From: Methanospirillum stamsii | GTDB lineage: Archaea; Halobacteriota; Methanomicrobia; Methanomicrobiales; Methanospirillaceae | Direction of reading: 5' to 3' | DNA length: 64,000 nucleotides | NCBI RefSeq assembly: GCF_046244385.1 | Contig: NZ_CP176366.1 | Coordinates: 1,798,001 to 1,862,000 of the forward strand | Shown here: piece by piece, positions 27,305-37,359 of the stretch | How positions within the stretch are numbered: the stretch's first letter is position 1 | How the letters are laid out: each line of letters starts with the position of its first letter | The notes under the pieces: generated by a model | What the model was told of the DNA's origin: nothing | Databases searched by the model: none | What the model saw: only the letters and a program-made list of their open reading frames with translations | Position numbers and translations under genes: made by a program

Positions 27305-29237
27305 GAAGTTCCCTCCAATGCCGGGAGTATAATCGTAAACACACTGCCCTGTCCGGGTTTACTGGTCACAGATATTGTTCCCCCATGAAGTTCAACCAGT
27401 TTTTTCGTGATTGAAAGACCAAGACCGGTTCCTTCATGTTTTCGGGTTGTCCCGGTATCAATCTGATGAAATGGCCGGAAGAGTTTGTCCATATCCTCTT
27501 TTTCAATCCCGATGCCGGTATCTGATACTGATATCTCTATCGTATTACCGTTCATAATACTTTTTATCGTGATAGTTCCCTGTTCGGTAAATTTTATCGC
27601 GTTGTTAATGAGGTTAATTAATATCTGTTCTATCCTTCGTGGATCGCCGCTAATTTCCATGGGTTTTGAGGAAAGATCGGTTATAATCCGGAGACCTTTA
27701 TCTTCTGCAGATTTTTGCAATGTGGTAATAACGGTCTGGATTGTATTCTGGACCTCTACCGGTTCTCTGGTAATATTGAGTTCTCCGGCTTCAATCTTGG
27801 AGATGTCTAAAACATCATTTATCAGGGCAAGAAGATGCCTGGCACTTTGCTGGACCATTGTCAGCTGTTTATGCTGTTCCTGGTTTAATGGCCCGGCAAG
27901 ACCCTGGAGTATTATTCCGGTAAACCCGATGATAGAATTCAGAGGGGTTCTCAGCTCATGAGACATTGTTGCAATAAATGCCGATTTTAACTGGTCGGCT
28001 GCTTCAGCCCGGTCTTTTTCGATGACAAGTTCCTGATTACTTTTTTCCAGCTGACCTGTCCGTTCACGAACCAGCTCTTCCAGGTGGTCCCGGTATGATG
28101 ATAACTCGGCAAATGCCTTATTTTTTAATCCTTCCTGCTCCTGGATTTTTGCAATCATCAGGGTAAATGAACTTGCAAGCTCTCCCACTTCTCCTTTCAT
28201 ATCAACATCTATCTTCTGATTCAGATCTCCTGTTTCGGTGATATTTTTCGTAATATCTGTCAACGTGGAAAGGGGACGGATGATGGTTTTGTCTAGAATG
28301 ATAAGAGTAATAATACTCAGAAGAATCAGGGCTGCAAATACAAAAAGAAGGATTAATACTATTGATTTTATTATCTCCTCTTCTATCTGACTATAGGGAA
28401 TGGTGATGAGCAGTTTCCATCCCAGCATGGGCGATGTGTAAAAGATGAGGTATGATGAGGGAAGGGTAATGATACCTTCAGAGTTATTGAGCAGATAGTC
28501 AGTCTGGTTACCAATGATATTTCTGATATCGGAGAAAGTATTTTTCGAATCCTTTGAGGCCAGAATGATTCCTGATTCATTTACCAGCATTATCTCTCCG
28601 GACCTTCCAACTTTTATTGATGAGATATATTCTGTCAGATTAATTAAGGTGACTCTGCCCCAAGAACGCCATAGACGGTTCCATTTGGATACATCATGGC
28701 TTTTACGATTCCAATATTCACATCCGGAGAAGTGACCGACTGGTATGGTTCAGTTATCATAACAGCCTCCGGATTATTTTTTGCTAAGGTATACCACGGC
28801 CTTGTCCGGGGATCATACCTGGTTGGAACTGGTCTTGGATGAGATCTGACAAAAGATCCGGATTCTCTTCCCATGTATACAGAATTGACAGCCGGGTGGG
28901 TAAGACGGAATGCATTCAGATCATCAATTATCCTGGCTTCCCTGTCTCCGATGTCATACTGAAACGTATCCTCAGAGACATTCAGAAAACTGGTAAATCC
29001 CCTGTCATCAGGATCAATCACCGTTTCATGCATCAGGAGTTCAGAGATATCCTGTTTTACTTCTTTGATAAAATTAGACAGGGCAAAGTCAATATGCCTC
29101 AGCTGGTTCACAGAATCAGTTCTGACATTCTCCAGGTTTTGTTCATGCAATGATGACGGCATGATAACTCCGATACAAACAAGAACAAGGGTTATAATAC
29201 AGAGATACAGAAAAAATACCCGTGTCCGGAGTTTCAT
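27301..29237 (-). pseudogene. Frameshifted membrane sensor kinase (Cache-HAMP-HisKA-HATPase)
   Basis: Two frames make one kinase. The first (29237-28644) has a membrane helix, a Cache-type extracellular domain (DPRTRPWYTLAKNNPEAV) and reaches VYGVLGAE. The second continues as VTLINLTEYISSI from about 28653, then a second membrane helix, HAMP, SHELRTPLNSI, NLINNAIKFT and GLGLSI. One base appears missing near 28654; adding one joins GAE to VTLI as in intact Cache domains. The core ORF alone (from 28590) would lack the sensor. It is either a recent mutation or a sequence error. It heads the operon with two REC genes. Confidence 0.8.
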
Positions 29238-29566
29238 GAATTGGATTATGTTATCTCCATCTATTTAATATATCTCTGAATTATGTGCTGGTAGTTATCA
29301 TAAAAATTTAATGAATTCATAACGATTTTTTTATCTCTTAAAAGGGAAATTTAAGATTTTTTTTGAAATTAGTAAAAATACGCGGATTTTATTGGGAAGA
29401 AGGCATCTTATACTACGTACGACTATTGGTAATTATCGTGCCAGATGTCTAACCGAATCTCTTGGAATAATAACAATGAAAAAATAACCGTGATTGATTC
29501 CGGATCAAGTAACTGGAAGTTTTTCTCTCCTGATTTCTGGTTCTTGAACGCATCAGAAGAGAGGCG
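29238..29566. other. Divergent promoter region between two kinase genes
   Basis: About 330 AT-rich bases between the divergent kinase starts at 29237 and 29567. The sequence TTTAATATATCTC near 29260-29275 reads as a possible TATA element for the minus-strand operon. GAGAGG at about 29558 is a likely ribosome-binding site for 29567. No gene is seen. Confidence 0.35.
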
Positions 29567-32500
29567 ATGGATATGATACCTGGATCTCTTTTAACCAAGA
29601 GGGATTTTTTTATCACTGCTCTGGTTCTTATTTTTCTATGCATCACCATTATCGGTTTTTTAGCGATTCAACATCAGCAAACAGAAACTGAAGAGGAGAT
29701 TCAGTCTGAGCTCTCCACTATTGCAGAGTTAAAGGCGGGATCGATTGCTGACTGGTATCATGAGCGAAGGTCTGATGCAGAGGTTGCCCAGAAAAATATC
29801 ATGCTACGAGAGTATCTTGAGAATCTCACAAATCCGGGAATTTATAAAGTCACGAAAGAGGATATGAAGGCATGGATGAGAAGTTTAATTTCCGGCTATA
29901 GGTACCAGAGTATCATTTTATTGGAGAGTTCCGGAAATCAGGTTTTGTCTGTTCCTGAAAATGGTACGATAAGTTCTTTCACCTATCAAAGCATATACCC
30001 GGAAATTATCCGGTCAGAAAGCCCCGTAAGTACCGATCTCTTTTTGGATCCGGATAGCGGCGAAAAAAAACTTGAATTCTGGGTTCCAATCCGGAGCAAA
30101 TCCGGCGAAGAATTACTTGGAATCCTGGTATTGCAATTAAATCCTGAACAGTACCTCTATCCCCTGATTCAGACATGGCCTTCTGTTAGTAAAAGCGCCG
30201 AGTCATTAATTACCCGGCAGACCAATGGTCAGATGTTATTTTTGAATGATCTCCGGCATCTGCCCGATTCAGGTCTTACCTTAACCATCCCGGTAACGAT
30301 GGAGGATGTTCCAGCGGTAATGGCAGCGAAAGGATATCGTGGTATTGTAAAAGGAAATGATTACCGGGGGATTCCGGTAGTTGCATCCATTACCAACATT
30401 ACCGGAACACCCTGGTTTATCGTTGCAAAAGTTGACCAGGATGAAATTTATACTCCCTTCAGAAATTTTTCGATGAGTGTATTGGGGCTGCTTTTTCTGC
30501 TCTTTGTTTGTGCATCAGTAATCGTCCTTTTTTTCAGGAAAAAATGGGAGACTGATCTAATAAACCTTGAATTAAATCAGCAAAAACAAGAGATATTTCT
30601 TGCGGGCCGGGTTCGTTCCCTGATGCAACAGGCAAATGATGCGATAATAATCCTTGATGATGATTATCGTATTCTTGAAGTGAATGACCGTGCAGTGGAA
30701 ATGTACGGGTATACTCCTGAAGAATTCTATCAAAAAACTCTCTTTGATCTTCGGTCAGATTCTGCAAAACGGACTATTGAAGATGATAAAATAAAAATGA
30801 GTAAATCCGCAGGCACATTTTTGCAAACCGAGCACCAGAAAAAAGACGGGACACTCATTCCGGTGGAGAACAGTACCCGTTTGATTGACGTGAATGGAAT
30901 TACACTCAGACAGTCTATTATTCGTGATATATCTGAAAGAAAAAAATATGAAACCGAACTCCTTGAGAAAAATGTTGAATTGCAGACGATGAATGAGGAG
31001 ATACATGCTTCATATGAAGAACTTGCTTCACAGCAGGAAGAACTTCGTGACCAGATGGAGATGCTCCGCCAGAGTGAAATTCAGCTCCAGGAGATGCATT
31101 CCAGGCTTGTTAAGGCCCAGCGTGCCGGTCATGTCGGACTTTGGGAGTATTATATTCTTCAGGGAAAAATGTGGGGTACTGATGAGGCATACCAGATTTA
31201 CGGGCTTTCCCCTTCCTCCAATGGAATGATTGATATAACTTCGATTTTTGCCTGTATTGAAGAGAAGGACAGGGTTCAGTCAGAAATTACTGAGGTTATT
31301 GAGAAAGGGAAACCATTTAATTCAGAATTCAGGATTCATCCAGCAGATGGTTCTCCTGACCATATTATTACATCAGTTGGAGAACTTCAGCATGATTTAC
31401 ATGGAAAACCGCATAAAATTATCGGCGTTGTTCAGGATGTTACCGAAAAAAGGGAGTTTGAAGAGAAAATCCGTCATTACCAGGAAAAAGTATCGGCTTT
31501 GTTTAACTCTCCGGTCCTTGGTACTATGTTTGGTGACATTTTCGGGTCAGTCTCCCAGGTAAATGATGAGTTTCTCCGGATTATCGGATATTCAAGAGAA
31601 GATTTTTCTGCCGGAAATGTCCGATGGACTGATATTACTCCTGAAGAGTTTCTTTATCTTGACGAGCAGGGAATAGCAGAAGCGAAAGAATCCGGCAGCT
31701 GTACTCCATATGAAAAACAGTTCATCAGAAAAGATGGTCTTCGTACCTGGGTTTTAGTAGGGTATGTTCTGGTTGGGCAAAAAAGGGAAGATTCGGTTGC
31801 ATTTATCCTCGACATCTCCCGGATAAAAGAGAATGAAGAGAAGATCTGCCACATTAACCAGACCTTAGAAGAGCGGGTTCATGAGAGAACCAACCAGTTG
31901 ACATTCATCAATGAAGAGTTACAGTCTGAAGTCGATGAACGAATCAGGGCTGAAAAAAATCTTCAGGAAGCTCTTTCTATCTTGTCTGCTACCCTTGAAT
32001 CCACCACAGATGGCATTTTTGTAACCGATTCTTCCGGGAATGTATTGCTGTATAACCGGATGTTCGTGGATATGTGGAAAATTCCGGAGTCTGTTCTTCG
32101 GTTAAAAGAAGAAAATCCGATTCTTTCAGAACTCCGAAAATCTATTCCGGATGAGCAGTCATTTAATGAAAGAATCAGGGCTATATATGACAATCCTGAA
32201 GAGGACTCATTTGACACACTGACCCTTTCTGATAACAGGATATTTGAGAGATATTCCAAACCTCAACGAATAGGTTATTCCATAGTCGGGAGAGTCTGGA
32301 GTTTTCGTGATGTTACAAAGAAAAAGGAGATGGAAATTCAGATTGAAAGATCTCTCCGGGAGAAAGAGATCCTGCTGAAGGAGATCCATCACCGGGTAAA
32401 AAATAACATGCAGGTAGTATCCAGCCTGCTTTTTATGCAGTCACGGCTTTCAACAGATGAAAAAGTAAAAGAAATTCTCCTCGAAAGTCAGACCCGGGTA

Positions 32501-32959
32501 AAATCCATTGCATTGGTGCATGAAGAACTCTATCAGTCAATGGATCTTGATCAGATTGATTATACCCGTTATCTCCATAAAATATCCCGGAATATATTTG
32601 ATACCTATAAAGTGGACACCGGCCGGATTACCATAACGATTTCCGAGGAAAAGGTCTATTTAAACATTTCAAAGGCAGTTCCCTGTAGTCTCATCATCAA
32701 TGAACTCATCTCGAATTCTCTCAAACATGCATTCCCCGATTCTAGGAAGGGAAATATCCTGATAGATTTTTCTCTCACGAATGGTGAATATCATCTCGTA
32801 TATGCTGATGATGGTATCGGGCTATGCCTTTCAGATTCACAAAAATCCCCACATACTCTGGGTCTTGAACTCATTCAGGGTCTTGTGAAACAACTGGGTG
32901 GTTCTTTATCCATTGATAAAACAAAAGGAGTCAGGTATGAGATCGTGTTTCCGGAGTAA
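29567..32959 (+). CDS. Membrane multi-PAS histidine kinase (HisKA_2 type)
   Basis: This 1130-residue kinase has two membrane helices (about 12-35 and 308-330) flanking a Cache-like sensor. Several PAS domains follow between about 345 and 900. The phosphoacceptor is the HisKA_2 form, LLKEIHHRVKNNMQVVSSLL, with His 941/942. The ATPase has NELISNSLKHAF and YADDGIGL. The stop overlaps the start of the next kinase, so both are one transcription unit. HisKA_2 kinases often act on stand-alone regulators. The start could also be ATG 29573. Confidence 0.9.
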   Translation: MDMIPGSLLTKRDFFITALVLIFLCITIIGFLAIQHQQTETEEEIQSELSTIAELKAGSIADWYHERRSDAEVAQKNIMLREYLENLTNPGIYKVTKEDMKAWMRSLISGYRYQSIILLESSGNQVLSVPENGTISSFTYQSIYPEIIRSESPVSTDLFLDPDSGEKKLEFWVPIRSKSGEELLGILVLQLNPEQYLYPLIQTWPSVSKSAESLITRQTNGQMLFLNDLRHLPDSGLTLTIPVTMEDVPAVMAAKGYRGIVKGNDYRGIPVVASITNITGTPWFIVAKVDQDEIYTPFRNFSMSVLGLLFLLFVCASVIVLFFRKKWETDLINLELNQQKQEIFLAGRVRSLMQQANDAIIILDDDYRILEVNDRAVEMYGYTPEEFYQKTLFDLRSDSAKRTIEDDKIKMSKSAGTFLQTEHQKKDGTLIPVENSTRLIDVNGITLRQSIIRDISERKKYETELLEKNVELQTMNEEIHASYEELASQQEELRDQMEMLRQSEIQLQEMHSRLVKAQRAGHVGLWEYYILQGKMWGTDEAYQIYGLSPSSNGMIDITSIFACIEEKDRVQSEITEVIEKGKPFNSEFRIHPADGSPDHIITSVGELQHDLHGKPHKIIGVVQDVTEKREFEEKIRHYQEKVSALFNSPVLGTMFGDIFGSVSQVNDEFLRIIGYSREDFSAGNVRWTDITPEEFLYLDEQGIAEAKESGSCTPYEKQFIRKDGLRTWVLVGYVLVGQKREDSVAFILDISRIKENEEKICHINQTLEERVHERTNQLTFINEELQSEVDERIRAEKNLQEALSILSATLESTTDGIFVTDSSGNVLLYNRMFVDMWKIPESVLRLKEENPILSELRKSIPDEQSFNERIRAIYDNPEEDSFDTLTLSDNRIFERYSKPQRIGYSIVGRVWSFRDVTKKKEMEIQIERSLREKEILLKEIHHRVKNNMQVVSSLLFMQSRLSTDEKVKEILLESQTRVKSIALVHEELYQSMDLDQIDYTRYLHKISRNIFDTYKVDTGRITITISEEKVYLNISKAVPCSLIINELISNSLKHAFPDSRKGNILIDFSLTNGEYHLVYADDGIGLCLSDSQKSPHTLGLELIQGLVKQLGGSLSIDKTKGVRYEIVFPE

Positions 32960-35900
32960 TCGAAATATTCTGGTTCATATCATCATCGTTACGATAAGTT
33001 ATTACATTTCTGCCCGAATCTCTTTATTATTCGGGATAAGTTACAGTAATGTATCGCCCGTTTGGATTCCGGCTGGTATTGCCATCGCAGCAATTATTCT
33101 TTGGAAACTGCCGGTTCTTGTAGGGGTCTTTGCAGGCTCAACCCTGGCGGTGAGCAGTACACAGGTAGCTCCCGAAGTAGCATTGATTCTGGGATTTGCA
33201 TGTTGTACTGAAGCACTGGTGTTTTTCTATCTTTTCACCCGCTTAGATGTGGAATCTTTCCGTTTTGATACTCCGGAAAATGTCTTCTGGTTTATTGTTA
33301 TAGGTGCATTTTCAAGTCTTATTGGAGGATTACTGGGAGTCTCAACCCTTTTTCTATTTGAATATCTCAGTCCTTCTTATTATGTTTTGAATCTCTTTAC
33401 CTGGTGGCTTGGCGATCTTTCCGGCATTCTCATTATTACTCCCTTGATTCTCCTCGGAAAAAACCGCCGGGTATTTCTTTCTTCGTTAAAGTCCATTGAA
33501 CATATTTTATACTATCTTGTCTTATTTCCCTTTTCTATCCTGATTTTTGATGGATCCACCCCGTATCTTTTTTTTATTTTTATTTTATATGCGGTATTCC
33601 GGTTATCAATTCCTCATGTTATCTTTACCCTTTTAATCGGAAATATGGTGGCCGTTTCTCTTGTTGTGTTGGAAAGGGGAGCATTTATCGGACTTTCAAC
33701 GACAGAGACATTGCTCTCGGTTCAACTTTTTATGGTTGTAACTTCTATCATCAGTCTTTTCTTAAAAGCAGCCATTGAGGAACGGCAAAAAACTCTTGAT
33801 AAGTACCTGCAGTTATCACATTCACAAGAGAATCAGATACGTCAGCAGACACAGGTAATCCAGGATAGTGAGGACAGATTCCATGGATTATTTTCCAATA
33901 TGCATTCCGGAGTTGTAATTTATTCTGCTGTGGATGAAGGGAATGATTTTTTTATCGCCGATATGAATTCTGCCGCAGAAAAGATTGAAGGGGTCCATAA
34001 ACCTGATATAATCGGTCATTCTGTTCTGGAGGTTTTTCCCGGAGTCAAAGAATTTGGCCTTTTACCTGTGATAAAAAAGGTCTGGATGACCGGGATTCCA
34101 CAAAGGCATCCGGTCTCTTTTTATTCTGATTCACAGCGTTCCGGATGGCGTGATAATTACATCTATAAAATTCCAAACGGAGAAGTCGTTGTAATTTATG
34201 ATGATGTAACCGAAGAGAAAAAAGCAGAAGAAACCCTTAAAAACACTCAAGAGTGGCTCATTTTTACACAACAGGCGGCAAATGCCGGTTCATGGGACTG
34301 GGACATTCTTCATAATACCATGACCTGGTCTGATGGATTACTGGATTTATATGGCCTTCCGAAAGATGCACATCCATCAATTGAAACATGGAAATCAATT
34401 GTTCATCCTGATGACCTGCCAATAGCCATAAAAAAAATTACCGAAGGTCTTAAAGAAAAAACTGACCCCTGGGTTGAATATCGCATCATTCTCCCAGATG
34501 GTACAAATCGCTGGATTGGATCTACTGGAAAGACACAATATAATAATGATGGTGTTCCGGCCAGATTGTCCGGGATATGTCTTGATATCAGTAAAAAGAA
34601 AGAGATTGAGAGAAATCTTCAGAAAAGTGAAGAACGGCTCCAATATACCCTTGAAGCGATTGATGACGGGTACTGGGACTGGGATATTCCATCCGGCAGG
34701 ACTTTTTTTAATCCCCGATGGTACACCATGCTTGGATATGAACCCTATGAAATGCCGGAATCATATGAAACATTCGTCTCATTAATTCACCCGGAAGATA
34801 GAGATAAGGTGATACAGAAGATCTCAGAGCATTTTTCCAATAATCCAGGTCCATATGAAATAGAACTCCGGATGAGACAAAAGTCCGGTGATTATATGTG
34901 GATTCTCACCCGTGGGAAAGTAGTAACCTTTGATGCGAATAATCAACCGCTCCGGATGGTAGGCACTCACACCGACATTTCCCACCGGAAAAGAGCAGAG
35001 GCTGTTCTTCGTGAAAGTGAAGAGCGATACCGCTCCCTTGTTGAAAACGTTCCTGATTTTATCCTTGTGCATAAGGATGGAATAATCCTGTATGTGAATC
35101 CGAGTGTGGCAGAGGCAATGGAGTATACCTTAGATGAATTGTATGGCACTTCCCTGATAAATTACATAACACCAGAATATCATCGCATGATTGCTGAAGC
35201 AATTCGCATGAGGATGGATGAGAAAGACATTCCCCCCTATGAAATCAAGATAATCTCAAAATCCGGAGCAATCAGGACGGTTGTTGTCAGAGGGTGTAAA
35301 ATTCAATACTCCGGATCTCCAGCATCGCTCAATGTTCTGACTGATATCACTGAACTCAAAAAGAAAGAAGAAGAACTGCTAAAATTTAATGAAAAACTGG
35401 AGCAGGAGGTAGAGTCCAGGACTGAAGAACTTAAATCCTCACTCAAGGACAAAGAAGTTCTCCTAAAAGAGATTCATCACCGGGTAAAAAATAACATGCA
35501 GGTGGTATCCAGTCTTTTGTACATGCAGGCACGGACGATTGACCAGCAGGAAGTAAAAAATGTTCTTCTCGAATCCCAAAACCGGATAAAATCAATCGCT
35601 CTTGTCCATGAAAAACTCTATCAGTCAAAAGATTTTGATAATATTGATTATACTGATTATTTACACAAAATTGCTCACCATATTTTTGAATCATATAATA
35701 CTGACAATACCCGTATCTCCTGTACGATAAGTCAGCAGGTAGTTTACATGAATATTGATAAAGCGGTTCCCTGCAGTCTTATCATCAACGAACTCATATC
35801 AAATTCCCTGAAATATGCCTTTCCTGACAACCGGAGTGGGAATATTTCCATTACAATCTCTAAAGCCAATCATGAATTCACCATCCAGTATGAAGATGAT

Positions 35901-36047
35901 GGGATTGGAATTCCTGAAGAAATTTCCGTTGATAACCTGAAAACCCTTGGATTACAATTAGTATATGGATTGATCGGACAATTACAGGGTTCTATTACCG
36001 TTGACAGGCCATCAGGATCCCGGTTTCTCATCACTTTTCCAGATTAA
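32937..36047 (+). CDS. MASE1-PAS histidine kinase (HisKA_2 type)
   Basis: I chose ATG 32937 (MRSCFRSNRNIL) because GGAG lies six bases upstream and the extra 13 codons in front lie wholly within the previous gene. The 1036-residue protein has an eight-helix MASE1-like membrane sensor (about 10-285; VSPVWIPAGIA). Four PAS domains follow, then the HisKA_2 site EIHHRVKNNMQVVSSLL (His near 847). The ATPase has NELISNSLKYAF and YEDDGIGI. Its last 220 residues are nearly the same as the end of the upstream kinase, which points to tandem duplication followed by exchange of input domains. Confidence 0.88.
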   Translation: MRSCFRSNRNILVHIIIVTISYYISARISLLFGISYSNVSPVWIPAGIAIAAIILWKLPVLVGVFAGSTLAVSSTQVAPEVALILGFACCTEALVFFYLFTRLDVESFRFDTPENVFWFIVIGAFSSLIGGLLGVSTLFLFEYLSPSYYVLNLFTWWLGDLSGILIITPLILLGKNRRVFLSSLKSIEHILYYLVLFPFSILIFDGSTPYLFFIFILYAVFRLSIPHVIFTLLIGNMVAVSLVVLERGAFIGLSTTETLLSVQLFMVVTSIISLFLKAAIEERQKTLDKYLQLSHSQENQIRQQTQVIQDSEDRFHGLFSNMHSGVVIYSAVDEGNDFFIADMNSAAEKIEGVHKPDIIGHSVLEVFPGVKEFGLLPVIKKVWMTGIPQRHPVSFYSDSQRSGWRDNYIYKIPNGEVVVIYDDVTEEKKAEETLKNTQEWLIFTQQAANAGSWDWDILHNTMTWSDGLLDLYGLPKDAHPSIETWKSIVHPDDLPIAIKKITEGLKEKTDPWVEYRIILPDGTNRWIGSTGKTQYNNDGVPARLSGICLDISKKKEIERNLQKSEERLQYTLEAIDDGYWDWDIPSGRTFFNPRWYTMLGYEPYEMPESYETFVSLIHPEDRDKVIQKISEHFSNNPGPYEIELRMRQKSGDYMWILTRGKVVTFDANNQPLRMVGTHTDISHRKRAEAVLRESEERYRSLVENVPDFILVHKDGIILYVNPSVAEAMEYTLDELYGTSLINYITPEYHRMIAEAIRMRMDEKDIPPYEIKIISKSGAIRTVVVRGCKIQYSGSPASLNVLTDITELKKKEEELLKFNEKLEQEVESRTEELKSSLKDKEVLLKEIHHRVKNNMQVVSSLLYMQARTIDQQEVKNVLLESQNRIKSIALVHEKLYQSKDFDNIDYTDYLHKIAHHIFESYNTDNTRISCTISQQVVYMNIDKAVPCSLIINELISNSLKYAFPDNRSGNISITISKANHEFTIQYEDDGIGIPEEISVDNLKTLGLQLVYGLIGQLQGSITVDRPSGSRFLITFPD

Positions 36048-36066
36048 TTATCTCTTTATTTTTTCT
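36046..36066 (+). terminator. Oligo-T tract after the HisKA_2 kinase pair
   Basis: The stop at 36047 is followed directly by a T-rich stretch (TCTTTATTTTTTC), as expected of an archaeal terminator. More T-runs follow to 36115. Confidence 0.35.
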
Positions 36067-36277
36067 TTAAACTGGGCACTGTTTTTATTAAAACTGAAAT
36101 TTATTCCTTTTTTTATAATAATGTCCGGATATATTACCACAACTTCTTTGTAGTAGTGTGATGATAACCCTAGATACCTGAAAACGATAATTGGATAATC
36201 CTTTCTGATAGGTAATGATTGAAAACTTAGGATATCTAAAAATTCTGTCTCTCTCTTAAGAGGGTGGTCTGGTCCCC

Positions 36278-37303
36278 ATGAAAGAGCATGAAAAAGTACT
36301 CGTCGTCGAGGATGAATTTGTCACCGGTCTAGAAATAAGGGCACGTCTTGAGGATCTGGGGTATGATGTGCCTGATATTCTTGACAATGGAGAAGATGCA
36401 GTAAAAAAAGTCGGAGAATTACATCCTGACATCATGATCATGGATATCACCCTGAAAGGAGAGATGACCGGGATTGAGGCTGCTGATATCATCCGTAAGA
36501 AATATTATATTCCTGTCATTTATCTGACCGCCCATTCTGACGAAGCCACCGTTCAAAAGGCTATTCATTCGGAGCCATTCGGGTACTTAATAAAACCCCT
36601 TGAAGAGCGTGCCCTTCATACCACCATCCGGATGGCTCTTTATAAACATGCCATGGATAAAGCCCTTGTTGAGAGTGAGAAACGATACCGGGCTATTGCT
36701 GAATTGTCAGAAAATATTATTTTTATCCTGAATCCTGATTACTCCGTTGCATATCTCAATTCCTTTGGAAAAGATTATTTTCATGTTCCTGACATGACAG
36801 CGGCTCCTGATATGCATGCCATATTCCCGCCAGATCTTTTAACTACCCTGGAGGAACAGGCAAAAACGGTTTTTGAATTCGGAGGTTCTCTTCGGGTCAC
36901 TCATTCCTTTACATACCAGGAAGAAGAGGTATGGCTTGACTCCACTATTGTTCCGGTCATGGCAGATGATGGAGGGGAAGGAGTAAACGGAGTTATTCAG
37001 GTTGTCGGTCAGATAAATGATATCTCTTCTATGGTCCGGATTGAGAAGGAGATTAGAAATAAGGGAATTGAGCAGATTGAACAAAACATGGAACAGTTTC
37101 TCATCCTCAATGATCAAATCCGCAATCCCCTTGCAATCATCGCATCTCTGGCATCCATGTCTGAATCAAAGGAAAATAATGATATTTTAGATCAGGTTAA
37201 ACGAATAGATAATCTGGTAAACCAGCTAGATAAGGGATGGATACAGTCAGATGCCGTAAGAAATTTCCTGCTCAAACATTACAAAATGGGTAAAAAGGAT
37301 TAA
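36278..37303 (+). CDS. REC-PAS protein with Asp-type pseudo-dimerisation module
   Basis: The 341-residue product starts with a receiver (VLVVEDEFVTGLEI, IMIMDITLKGEMTGIE with Asp 56, KPLEE), followed by a PAS domain (about 135-255). The C-terminal 80 residues have LNDQIRNPLAII with Asp 279 at the usual His position, then VNQLDKGWIQSDAV and LLKHY. No HATPase is present. It is preceded by GGTGG and starts 230 bases after the HisKA_2 kinase pair, so it could be their regulator; that is inference from order. Confidence 0.86.
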   Translation: MKEHEKVLVVEDEFVTGLEIRARLEDLGYDVPDILDNGEDAVKKVGELHPDIMIMDITLKGEMTGIEAADIIRKKYYIPVIYLTAHSDEATVQKAIHSEPFGYLIKPLEERALHTTIRMALYKHAMDKALVESEKRYRAIAELSENIIFILNPDYSVAYLNSFGKDYFHVPDMTAAPDMHAIFPPDLLTTLEEQAKTVFEFGGSLRVTHSFTYQEEEVWLDSTIVPVMADDGGEGVNGVIQVVGQINDISSMVRIEKEIRNKGIEQIEQNMEQFLILNDQIRNPLAIIASLASMSESKENNDILDQVKRIDNLVNQLDKGWIQSDAVRNFLLKHYKMGKKD

Positions 37304-37359
37304 TCTTCGAAACTTGTCCTCCTGTAAAAGTTCATTCCTGAAAAAAAGGTTATATGTAA

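Noticed and set aside
28640..28660. Programmed frameshift in the Cache-HAMP kinase
   Set aside because: No slippery heptamer or clear stimulating structure was seen; mutation or sequence error is simpler.
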